A program made the translations under genes and the position numbers. A stretch of 64,000 bases of DNA from Symmachiella macrocystis (GTDB taxonomy: Bacteria; Planctomycetota; Planctomycetia; Planctomycetales; Planctomycetaceae), in assembly GCF_007860075.1 (NCBI RefSeq), contig NZ_SJPP01000001.1, positions 2,211,980-2,275,979 on the forward strand, given 5' to 3'. The notes beneath the pieces are model-generated. The model saw only the letters and a list, made by a program, of their open reading frames with translations, did not search any database and was not told where the DNA came from. Below are positions 57,143-64,000 of the stretch, piece by piece (the stretch's first letter is position 1; each line of letters starts with the position of its first letter).

Positions 57143-60100
57143 ATGTCTGATAAACCGTCGACGTCTTTGGTCGTCCCCAGCACGATTGCCATCGTGATGG
57201 TTATCTATGGCTACGTGACGTTCACACCCGAGCTCAAGACCGCCCGCCCCCCCGCCTCCGAAACGGCCGGGTTTCCCGCACCCCCCTCATTAGAGGGCAT
57301 TGATGCTGTCGACGCGCGACTTTGGGAAGATCCGCTATCGGTGATTTATGAAACTCAGCAGAAGCCCGATCCGTGTGCACAAGCCGATCCGTCATGTGAA
57401 AATTCTGTTGAGTTATTGCGCAAATACTTGCGCGACGCGATCGAAGAGGAATTTTCTTCAAAGATATGGGATGCCTTGGCTAAGCAGAATTGCGAAGGCC
57501 CCGCCAAGTCGGTCGCCAACCTCGTGGTTTTGCCCGTGTTATTACCGGGCGACCGTTATGGCGATGACCGAGAACGTCGAATGCGGATTCGGTATTCCGT
57601 TGTGTCGGGTTTGTCGTTGAGTGACTATCGCCCGAAGTTACACAAACGGATTAGTTATGTCTGTCTGCCGATTCAAGTTGACAGTCTCGGTGCAGCGAAG
57701 ACGAAGAAAGTCGAAATTAAGATTCCGATTGAGTTATACGTCGGCAACCTCGCCAACGGGGTCTTTGAGGACAACAAGCCGACCGAAACCACCTGCCCGG
57801 ACGTGGTCGAAGCATCGGGCGGCTGCACTTGCAGTTCGGGACGCAATCTTTGCGATCGCGAATCAATGACCATTCCCAAAACGCCGGTGTTGGTCTGTTG
57901 GATCGACGAACGACAACTGGGCATCCGGCCGTTGGCCACAATTGCCCAAATCCTGGACCAATCACTTTCGTCGGAACCGAAAGAGAAGATTGACAATCCA
58001 ATTCACGCGCACGTGCGGATCTTGGGTCCGTCTACATCCGACGTCTTGCTCGATATGGCGTATGAAAACGACAACCCGCACTGCTTCAACAAAAATCCAA
58101 CGGCTCAAAACACAACCGAATTGGATGAGTCTGGCAAAGCCAAGTCACTGCCCTGCGGCTATTTGGGAAAACAGGAATATCTTGTCGACAATGTTCGCAT
58201 CTATTCGCCCATGGCTACGATCGCGCACCAATATTTGCGAAACACCGATCCCCCCAATACTGAGGGTGCGCTCACTACCTTTACCAACGGAACCGAGACC
58301 GCCTCAGGGGTGATCGTGTTCCGCACGATCGGCACCGATGTGCAGCTGGCCAAAGCAGTCAAACACGAACTGCAACTCCGTGACGCCTGGCCGCCAGACG
58401 GGGCGAAAGTCAATGACTGCCACGTTGTGCTGATTGCTGAACGGGACACACAATATGGCCGCGCGATTATTGATAATTACAACTCGATTTTAGGATTCAA
58501 CCAAGGCGGCAGCATGAGTCTCACAACAGTGGCCTATCTCCGCGGATTGGACGGCGAAACACACAACCAGAAAGCGAACTCCGAAGCATTAAAAGAGAAG
58601 AATCGACACGAACTGGATCACGGTGGCCGACCGGTCTATGACATGATCGAACCAGAAGGAAAATCGCAATACGACTACCTGGATCGCTTGAAACGGCACC
58701 TCACCGAAGTCGACCAACAATTGCGGGACAACGGCAAGCGGGGCATTACTGCTATCGGTGTCGTGGGCAGCGACATGTTTGACAAGCTATTGATCCTGCG
58801 TGCGATACGTAAGAATTTTCCAAATTCCCAGTTTTTCACCACCGATCTCGACGCCAACTTTTGGAGAAAAACGGAGTATCCAACCACCCGCAATATCATC
58901 GTCGCGTCGCACTTCGGATTGATGTTGCACTCCGACCTACAGCGAGACGTACCGCCGTTTCGCAACAGCTACCAAACCTCTTTTTTCCTAGCCACATTGC
59001 TGGCAACCGATGACCGGCGGGCTGTTGGTCTCTTAACGGCCCCAAATTTTCCGGCCGCTCGTTTCGTCGGTGCTCCGCGTCATCTTTGGGAACCCGGTGG
59101 CACATTTGAGCCGTTGCAACCGTTGCTGTTTGAAATCGGTCGCCACGGTCCCTATCAATTGACGACCACCGGAGGCGACATTTCACCCGCTGCCAAAAAT
59201 AAAGAACAATGGAACAAGATCTTTTCCCGCTGGAAAGAAAATCCTGAGGGTAGCCTCTCAGCAAAATTCCATCCCCCCAGCCCCCGCGAGTCGCTCACGC
59301 TGGGCCAACTGTTTAACAAATCAGCAAAACTTGTCGCCTCAGCCGCGTTGCTTACCATTCTGGTCGCGATCGTGGTGCCTCCCAAACTCAACGTCCGTAA
59401 GGACATCGCTCAGGCTGCGCGTCATTTGCTCAATGGCTTCAACCGCCTTTGGGCGAGCGGAGTAATCGGAGTCCTAATTCACTTCGGCATTCACCTCCCG
59501 CTTCGTCCCACCCCAGAGACCGCTAGTGCGGCCGACGAAAAGGCATCCCGATCGATCTGGACCTACATGGGCATCGCCATTTTGATTCTCATTGCGGTCA
59601 TTGGTGTGGTGCTGCTCATAACGCACCAGCATCGCGATGCCGACGGCGAACCGTTCGCCCTCTTCGAGGGGATCAGCATCTGGCCGTCGACAATTTTGCT
59701 CGCCCTCTCTGCATCGACCAGCGGGTATCTGCTCCGTTGTTCTTATCAAGATCTCAAACAAAATGAAGCCAGCCTGAGGACGAACCTCGAAGCGGACCTG
59801 ACCAAGTCGTTTCAAGAGTTTCAGTTCGATTCGATGCCCACTTTTCATGCGTTGCGGAGCAGCCTCGTCATTTCCGCGATCCTGTCTGTTTTGTTTTTTG
59901 GGGCCATACTACTGTTGCTCGGATCGAAATCATGGCCCTTTCTTCCCTTTCGCGGCCCAGTTTCCGGATGGGTTGCGTGGTTGTGTCTACTGGCTGCCTA
60001 CGCAATGTTAATCTGGTTGACGCAGTTCGTTTTGATCCACGTGCGAAGTTGCCGGAAAACTATCAAAGAGATTGATAAGCTGCAGAGAACCGGCGATAAC

Positions 60101-60541
60101 GCCGCCGGGTTTCGCAAGTTGATTGAGCTAGTCGCACGCAGAACCGACGAAGTCGGTAAAACACTGCAGTACCCGTTTTTCATCTTGTTGGTGATGTATA
60201 TTGCACAACTCGGGACATTCGATAATTGGCGGATAAATGTGCCGATCATCATTCTGTGGGCCGTACTGTTAGTGACGTTGTTTTGGGCAGCGCTGTACAT
60301 GCGACGCGACGCTCAAACCGTACGAAGAAAGTTCGTTCGCATCCTCACCGACTATCAAGCCGATCCCCCAACAGGCGTTTCGAATTCCAAAACCAATTAC
60401 AAAGATATCATTGCGGCGCTCAATAACGAGGACCGCGGTGCGTACCGTTCATGGACAGAGGACTATCTCCTCCGAGCACTGGCAATTCCACTCAGCGGCA
60501 GCGGCGGATTGCTCCTGTTGCAACAGTGGATTTTAAATTAG
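57143..60541 (+). CDS. Large multi-pass membrane protein of unknown function with a receptor-like extracytoplasmic part
   Basis: A 1132-residue protein with GAGGT about 10 bases before the ATG. One hydrophobic span near the start (about 10-28, VVPSTIAIVMVIYGYV) is followed by a long soluble part (about 30-725), then about seven more spans (roughly 728-746, 804-829, 846-866, 908-930, 943-966, 1011-1026 and 1033-1053). The soluble part alternates strands and helices like a periplasmic binding or receptor-ligand fold: ASGVIVFRTIGTDVQLAKAV, GITAIGVVGSDMFDKLLIL, NSQFFTTDLDANF, RNIIVASHFGLML, then RNSYQTSFFLATLLA. Cys pairs (DPCAQADPSCEN, CTCSSGRNLC) suggest disulfides. I know this type of protein only as a conserved hypothetical. 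No partner gene is obvious. Confidence 0.7.
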   Translation: MSDKPSTSLVVPSTIAIVMVIYGYVTFTPELKTARPPASETAGFPAPPSLEGIDAVDARLWEDPLSVIYETQQKPDPCAQADPSCENSVELLRKYLRDAIEEEFSSKIWDALAKQNCEGPAKSVANLVVLPVLLPGDRYGDDRERRMRIRYSVVSGLSLSDYRPKLHKRISYVCLPIQVDSLGAAKTKKVEIKIPIELYVGNLANGVFEDNKPTETTCPDVVEASGGCTCSSGRNLCDRESMTIPKTPVLVCWIDERQLGIRPLATIAQILDQSLSSEPKEKIDNPIHAHVRILGPSTSDVLLDMAYENDNPHCFNKNPTAQNTTELDESGKAKSLPCGYLGKQEYLVDNVRIYSPMATIAHQYLRNTDPPNTEGALTTFTNGTETASGVIVFRTIGTDVQLAKAVKHELQLRDAWPPDGAKVNDCHVVLIAERDTQYGRAIIDNYNSILGFNQGGSMSLTTVAYLRGLDGETHNQKANSEALKEKNRHELDHGGRPVYDMIEPEGKSQYDYLDRLKRHLTEVDQQLRDNGKRGITAIGVVGSDMFDKLLILRAIRKNFPNSQFFTTDLDANFWRKTEYPTTRNIIVASHFGLMLHSDLQRDVPPFRNSYQTSFFLATLLATDDRRAVGLLTAPNFPAARFVGAPRHLWEPGGTFEPLQPLLFEIGRHGPYQLTTTGGDISPAAKNKEQWNKIFSRWKENPEGSLSAKFHPPSPRESLTLGQLFNKSAKLVASAALLTILVAIVVPPKLNVRKDIAQAARHLLNGFNRLWASGVIGVLIHFGIHLPLRPTPETASAADEKASRSIWTYMGIAILILIAVIGVVLLITHQHRDADGEPFALFEGISIWPSTILLALSASTSGYLLRCSYQDLKQNEASLRTNLEADLTKSFQEFQFDSMPTFHALRSSLVISAILSVLFFGAILLLLGSKSWPFLPFRGPVSGWVAWLCLLAAYAMLIWLTQFVLIHVRSCRKTIKEIDKLQRTGDNAAGFRKLIELVARRTDEVGKTLQYPFFILLVMYIAQLGTFDNWRINVPIIILWAVLLVTLFWAALYMRRDAQTVRRKFVRILTDYQADPPTGVSNSKTNYKDIIAALNNEDRGAYRSWTEDYLLRALAIPLSGSGGLLLLQQWILN

Positions 60542-60764
60542 CCACCCTACTCGCTATCCAGTTACTTGAAATCGTACGCGCGCTCATATCTTCGCCCAAA
60601 CCGACCCCTCTCTCCCATTGGGAGAGGGCCGGGGTGAGGGTTTTCGCACAACGGTTGTCGACCATCACCACATTGTGGTGGGACAATCTGTCGTCCTACG
60701 TGCGAAAGGTGCGTCGCGACGCATCCTACAAACTGAGAGAGGGGCCTGGTAAAAGTATCTACAC
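60542..60764. other. Intergenic region with a short GC-rich palindrome
   Basis: CTCTCCC-ATT-GGGAGAG (60610-60626), followed by GGCCGGGGTGAGGG, is a pattern found between genes in many bacteria. The rest shows nothing else before the terminator at 60765. Confidence 0.45.
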
Positions 60765-60800
60765 AAAAAAAACCGCGCGTCCTCTTGGGAGAACGCGCGG
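60765..60800 (-). terminator. Rho-independent terminator of the His-rich lipoprotein gene
   Basis: On the minus strand CCGCGCGT pairs with ACGCGCGG around a 12-base loop and is followed by eight Ts (the A-run at 60765-60772). It lies 41 bases after the stop codon. Confidence 0.88.
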
Positions 60801-60841
60801 CGATTTTATATTCGATCTGGAGACGGCAGCAATGCGGAGGA

Positions 60842-61441
60842 TTATTCCGGTGCTGGAGCCGGTTTGTCGTCGTGATCATCATGGTCATGATCGTCGTGCC
60901 CCTCTTCGCCATGACCATGTTCGTCATGGTCGTGTCCGTGATCGTGATCATGATGGCCTAGCTCAATGGGGGCAGTGAACTGCTGTTCGCCGACAGTGAA
61001 TCGCAGCTGCGGCTTAGAACCTTCTTCTTCGATCTCATGCAGCAGTTCTTCACTCTCCAACGTGAACCGTGAGGAGGCTCCCTCTTCGCCATCCAGCGGC
61101 TTGGCTGCCAGCTCGAATTGCTTCGGCTCGCCGTCGGCGACCAGATTGATCGTCAACGATTCGGCTTCGATCGGCGACGCCTTTGTTGCGCTGCCATCCA
61201 AGATATAGACGGTCACGCTGTGGGTCGCTTCATCGTGCGTCAACTCAGCATGATATTGTTCGTCGCCCAATTCAATGATATGCCCGCCATGCGGACCTTC
61301 GTGGCCATGATCATGCTGGCCTTCGGTATTGGTCGGAACGTCCGGGTGATCGATTTCCTTTTCCCCGGAACAGCCGGCCAAGGTAAACATGCCAATGGCG
61401 ACTGCGGAAAACAGTACAGAAAGGCGTTGTAACTTCATCAT
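60842..61441 (-). CDS. Lipoprotein with a His/Asp-rich C-terminal tail
   Basis: A 199-residue protein. GGAG lies seven bases before the first of two tandem ATGs (61441 and 61438); the frame is open to 61483. A lipoprotein signal (VLFSAVAIGMFTLAGC, lipidated Cys at about residue 24) is followed by a His-rich patch (HDHGHEGPHGGH, about 43-54), a beta-rich domain (about 56-165: HIIELGDEQYHAELTHD, HSVTVYILDGSATKA, RFTVGEQQF) and a tail of alternating His, Asp, Glu and Gly with at least 14 His in the last 40 residues. The His clusters suggest zinc, nickel, copper or cobalt binding in the periplasm. No metal transporter is adjacent. Confidence 0.78.
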   Translation of the reverse strand: MMKLQRLSVLFSAVAIGMFTLAGCSGEKEIDHPDVPTNTEGQHDHGHEGPHGGHIIELGDEQYHAELTHDEATHSVTVYILDGSATKASPIEAESLTINLVADGEPKQFELAAKPLDGEEGASSRFTLESEELLHEIEEEGSKPQLRFTVGEQQFTAPIELGHHDHDHGHDHDEHGHGEEGHDDHDHDDHDDKPAPAPE

Positions 61442-61601
61442 CAATTCACTCCATTTATTTAATAGACGGGGACGCTCGGTCACTCCGCTGCACGATCGCG
61501 CAGCTGCGTCGGAAATTATAACGCTCCGCGGACCGAATCATAGACTACCGCTGCAGAAACCGCCTCGATGAGGGACATTTCTGCGATTCGGCAGAGCGGG
61601 A

Positions 61602-62090
61602 TTATTTCTTGCCCAGCGCCCGCTGTTCAGCGAAAAACTGTCTCAACAGGTCCCGGCATTCCTCCAGCAGAATGCCCCCCACGATTGTCGACTGGTGATT
61701 CAACCGCGGGTCACTGGTGATCGTATACAGCGACTGGCAGGCCCCCGCTTTGGGATCGGTCGTCCCGTACGTCACGGCCGGAATCCGTGCCTGCACAATC
61801 GCTCCGGCGCACATCGGACAGGGTTCGAGCGTGACATAGAGCACGCAATCCAGCAGTCGCCACGATTCCAACGCCTCAGCCGCCTGCGTGATGGCGATCA
61901 TCTCGGCGTGCGCAGTCGGATCGTTGAGTGCTTCGCGTTGATTGTGTGCTTCGGCAATAATCCGCCCGCCATGCACAATCACCGCTCCGACCGGCACTTC
62001 CCCCTCCTCATAGGCCGCACGCGCCTGATCCAATGCCTTGGCCATGTAGATCTTATGATCATCAAGCGGATTGTCGGGAGGGCGAATCAA
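61602..62090 (-). CDS. tadA: tRNA-specific adenosine deaminase
   Basis: A 162-residue protein that turns adenosine-34 into inosine in tRNA-Arg, an essential step. The cytidine/deoxycytidylate deaminase fold shows all zinc and catalytic residues: His61 and Glu63 in TAHAEMIAI, and Cys91 and Cys94 in EPCPMCAGA. Other TadA features are [34 protein letters not shown] and the tail [15 protein letters not shown]. The N-terminal [15 protein letters not shown] is a little longer than in E. coli; Met16 would be an alternative start. It lies 129 bases after the phosphoesterase gene on the same strand. Confidence 0.95.
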   Translation of the reverse strand: MIRPPDNPLDDHKIYMAKALDQARAAYEEGEVPVGAVIVHGGRIIAEAHNQREALNDPTAHAEMIAITQAAEALESWRLLDCVLYVTLEPCPMCAGAIVQARIPAVTYGTTDPKAGACQSLYTITSDPRLNHQSTIVGGILLEECRDLLRQFFAEQRALGKK

Positions 62091-62219
62091 CAGCCGGTCT
62101 CAGCAAATCGTATGGAATGGGGTTCAGGCGATCAACGACTCAATTCGGTTGTACCACACCGGCGAGATCGAGAACACACAGCCGCCTCTTTTTTAACCCT
62201 GGCGACTCTTTATGCCCGT

Positions 62220-62699
62220 CTATACGTCCAAACGAATGATCTCCGCCTTCAGCCCGTCGGTGTCGAGCGTAGCGACCGTCGATTCCCCATGGACCCAACC
62301 ACAGTTTTCGCCCGGATTGAGATACAACGTTCCGTTGCGGCGCTCGTTGACGACCTCATGCGTATGCCCGAACAGAATCACATCCACATCGTCGACCGGC
62401 GGATGCGCGTCGTCGGGGGGATAGTGGTCAACGCTGATCCGTTTCCCTTTGCATTCGACAAGCAGCGGACCATCGACGATTTGCGGCAGCACCGATTTCA
62501 GTCCGCACCGCTCGCCATCGTTATTTCCATAAACCACATGCAACGGACCTTGCCAACTGGCCAAAATCTTAGCGGCAAATGGCGCGATGATGTCTCCGGG
62601 ATGAATCAACAACTCAGCCCCTTCTTTTCGCAACCGCTCCAGCCCAGCTTCCAGTCTCGGTAGGTGATCGTGCGAATCAGAAATGATGCCAATCAACAT
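62220..62699 (-). CDS. YfcE/MJ0936-type metallophosphoesterase
   Basis: A 159-residue protein. The start at 62699 is chosen because AAAGGAG lies about 9 bases upstream; a Met three codons earlier would sit on that site. The five phosphoesterase motifs are present: IISDSHDH (Asp and His metal ligands), HPGDI, YGNNDGE, the segment RISVDHYPP (a His where others have GH) and FGHTHEV, followed by YLNPGENCGW. Members are two-metal phosphodiesterases of unclear natural substrate. It lies upstream of tadA on the same strand and is possibly transcribed with it. Confidence 0.92.
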   Translation of the reverse strand: MLIGIISDSHDHLPRLEAGLERLRKEGAELLIHPGDIIAPFAAKILASWQGPLHVVYGNNDGERCGLKSVLPQIVDGPLLVECKGKRISVDHYPPDDAHPPVDDVDVILFGHTHEVVNERRNGTLYLNPGENCGWVHGESTVATLDTDGLKAEIIRLDV

Positions 62700-63118
62700 G
62701 CCCCGCATCTCCTTTGTCTATGACCTTTAATTTGCGAGTTTCCATTTTCGAAAAAGCGTTGATCACGTCAATGCAACGCGCATGACGCATAAACAATCGC
62801 CGTTGCGTTGCAAGTGAGGATGATTTCGCCGGCTATCAAACCGTATGGTGAAACTCCCGCTGAGCAGCATCGGTACATAAAGGATGCTTTGTAAAATCTC
62901 CAGAGACAATGACACATTCCGGTAGCGCGCGGCTCTGACGGAGCTTCGCCCCCCCGGATCTCTCTACTCAAATGCAAAGCGACCAACGGGAGCGGACCAT
63001 ACAAAACCGAGCGGAAGCTCGCACCAAGCGGCTAAGCCGCACGTCTAGGAATTGGTGGGCTGTGGTTGTAGTATTGAATCGGCGCGCGACTTCACCGGCG
63101 ACAGATAGGCAGTGATCT
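62700..63118. other. Divergent intergenic region before the kinase gene
   Basis: This 419-base gap has no clear gene. The part around 62930-63050 has GC-rich segments with short inverted words (GGAAGCTCGC, GCGGCTAAGCCGC) and looks like decayed repeat sequence. No promoter could be picked. Confidence 0.4.
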
Positions 63119-64000
63119 ATGTCTAATACCGAGACTTCCCCTTCCGACGATTCCTTAGATCCGGACGAAGAACTCCGCTTCGCCCGTCTGAATGCCTACA
63201 ACGATGCACTCCATCGCGGCGACTACCAACAGCAGGCGCAATTGAAACGGGACCACCCCGACTTGGTCGAGTTGCTCAAATGCCTCGAGGGATTGGATTC
63301 GTTAGCACCGCCTGCCGACGATTCATTACAAACGCTGGTCTACTACGAACAGCAGCACACGCAAACCGACCCATCGGCTGACAATGCCGTCCACATAACC
63401 GAGAGCGTTCAATTCCAAACCGGGTTTCCTCGCCCCTTTGGAAAATATGAACTCCAAGCCGAACTCGGCCGCGGCGGGATGGGTGTCGTCTACAAAGCTT
63501 GGCAAGCGGATCTCGGCCGAGCAGTGGCGCTGAAAATGATCCTCTCCAGCCACCTCGCCTCGCACGACGACGTGCACCGATTTTATGAAGAAGCCAAAGC
63601 CGCCGGCGGACTGCGGCATTCGCACATCGTTGCCGTCCACGAAGTCGGACAGGTGCACGGACAACATTTCTTCGCCATGGATTTCGTCGAAGGTCCCAGT
63701 TTGGCCGAAGCTTTGACGAAGCGGATCTATGCTCCGGAAAAAGCAGCGGCATTCATTATCGCTGCAGCACGGGCTATCGACTATCTGCATCAACACGGCA
63801 TCGTGCATCGCGACCTGAAACCGGCAAACATTCTGATCGATCCGGACGGCGAACCGATCGTCACTGACTTTGGATTAGCCAAAGTCTTCAACACCGAAGA
63901 TAACCTCACCCGCACCGGCACCATTGTCGGCACGCCCAGTTATATGGCGCCCGAACAAGCCGCCGGTCAAGCCTCATCGGTGACCGCCGCCAGCGATGTC
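63119..64000 (+). CDS. Hanks-type Ser/Thr protein kinase (3' end outside window)
   Basis: The ATG at 63119 opens a frame that runs to the window end; 294 residues are seen. Residues 1-107 are an acidic, mostly helical N-terminal region of unknown role. The kinase domain begins at about 110, with the Gly-rich loop LGRGGMGVVYKA (117-127), the ATP-binding Lys139 (VALKM), the catalytic HRDLKPAN with Asp232, metal-binding DFG at 250-252 and the activation/P+1 segment GTPSYMAPEQAAG (271-283). All core residues are present, so the visible part looks active. Planctomycete kinases of this kind usually go on to a membrane span and sensor repeats, which lie outside the window. Confidence 0.92.
   Translation, partial: MSNTETSPSDDSLDPDEELRFARLNAYNDALHRGDYQQQAQLKRDHPDLVELLKCLEGLDSLAPPADDSLQTLVYYEQQHTQTDPSADNAVHITESVQFQTGFPRPFGKYELQAELGRGGMGVVYKAWQADLGRAVALKMILSSHLASHDDVHRFYEEAKAAGGLRHSHIVAVHEVGQVHGQHFFAMDFVEGPSLAEALTKRIYAPEKAAAFIIAAARAIDYLHQHGIVHRDLKPANILIDPDGEPIVTDFGLAKVFNTEDNLTRTGTIVGTPSYMAPEQAAGQASSVTAASDV

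Noticed and set aside
56937-57197. 86-residue frame between the VOC gene and the large membrane protein
   Set aside because: It overlaps the start of the next gene in another frame and has no ribosome site or protein-like pattern.
60601-60640. The GGGAGAG palindrome as an insertion-sequence end
   Set aside because: No transposase, target duplication or second end is visible; it matches a common intergenic palindrome type.
62768-63004. 78-residue minus-strand frame before the kinase
   Set aside because: It runs through repeat-like sequence (the part reading GGEAPSEPRATGM) and has no ribosome site.

Overview
The window looks like the chromosome of a Planctomycetota bacterium (order Planctomycetales or close). 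The evidence is the gene families: two DUF1501 proteins, a DUF1549/DUF1553 'PSD1' cytochrome protein, two large PVC-type CxxCH heme proteins with HEAT repeats, a Hanks-type kinase with a long N-terminal extension, a DUF1593 protein, and many secreted enzymes with Tat-like or lipoprotein signals. Lipid A genes (lpxD, lpxI) show a Gram-negative outer membrane. No rRNA, tRNA, phage, transposase or CRISPR locus was seen.

Layout. 1-6.3 kb: the end of a PL10 pectate lyase, a DUF1593 protein, an HpcH/HpaI aldolase and a CxxCH heme protein. 6.3-10.9 kb: one very large surface-protein gene with an inverse-autotransporter-like barrel and 38 ungapped 26-residue repeats. 11.1-20.1 kb: a four-gene minus-strand cluster (CxxCH heme protein, PSD1, DUF1501, CBM9-like/PKD protein), probably for polysaccharide or sulfated-glycan use. 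20.3-27.3 kb: an SGNH esterase, small unknowns among palindromic repeats, an enolase-superfamily enzyme, a second DUF1501 and an exported Lon-like Ser/Lys protease without ATPase. 27.5-32.7 kb: the methionine/folate genes metF, a CbrC-family gene and metH on one strand. 33-39 kb: a metzincin protease, a GT-C-like membrane protein, a lipoprotein and aroH.

39.5-45.3 kb: lpxD-lpxI, an intergenic region holding a candidate structured RNA, nrdR, a protein made of three VanZ-like modules, and a quinone oxidoreductase. Two diverged 96-bp elements with inverted ends sit just upstream of nrdR and the oxidoreductase. 45.7-53.9 kb: a winged-helix-like protein, an HtrA-like protease, a small lipoprotein, a STAS protein, a HEAT-repeat lipoprotein and a membrane-anchored GTPase. 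54-64 kb: a secreted glycosidase-like protein, a VOC protein, a 1132-residue membrane protein of unknown function, a His-rich lipoprotein, tadA, a YfcE-like phosphoesterase and the start of a Ser/Thr kinase that runs off the end.

The most unusual items are the 38-repeat barrel protein, the candidate ncRNA near 41.7 kb, the triple VanZ protein, the paired 96-bp elements, the exported Lon-like protease and the 1132-residue unknown. All family calls come from reading motifs by eye; no search was run.
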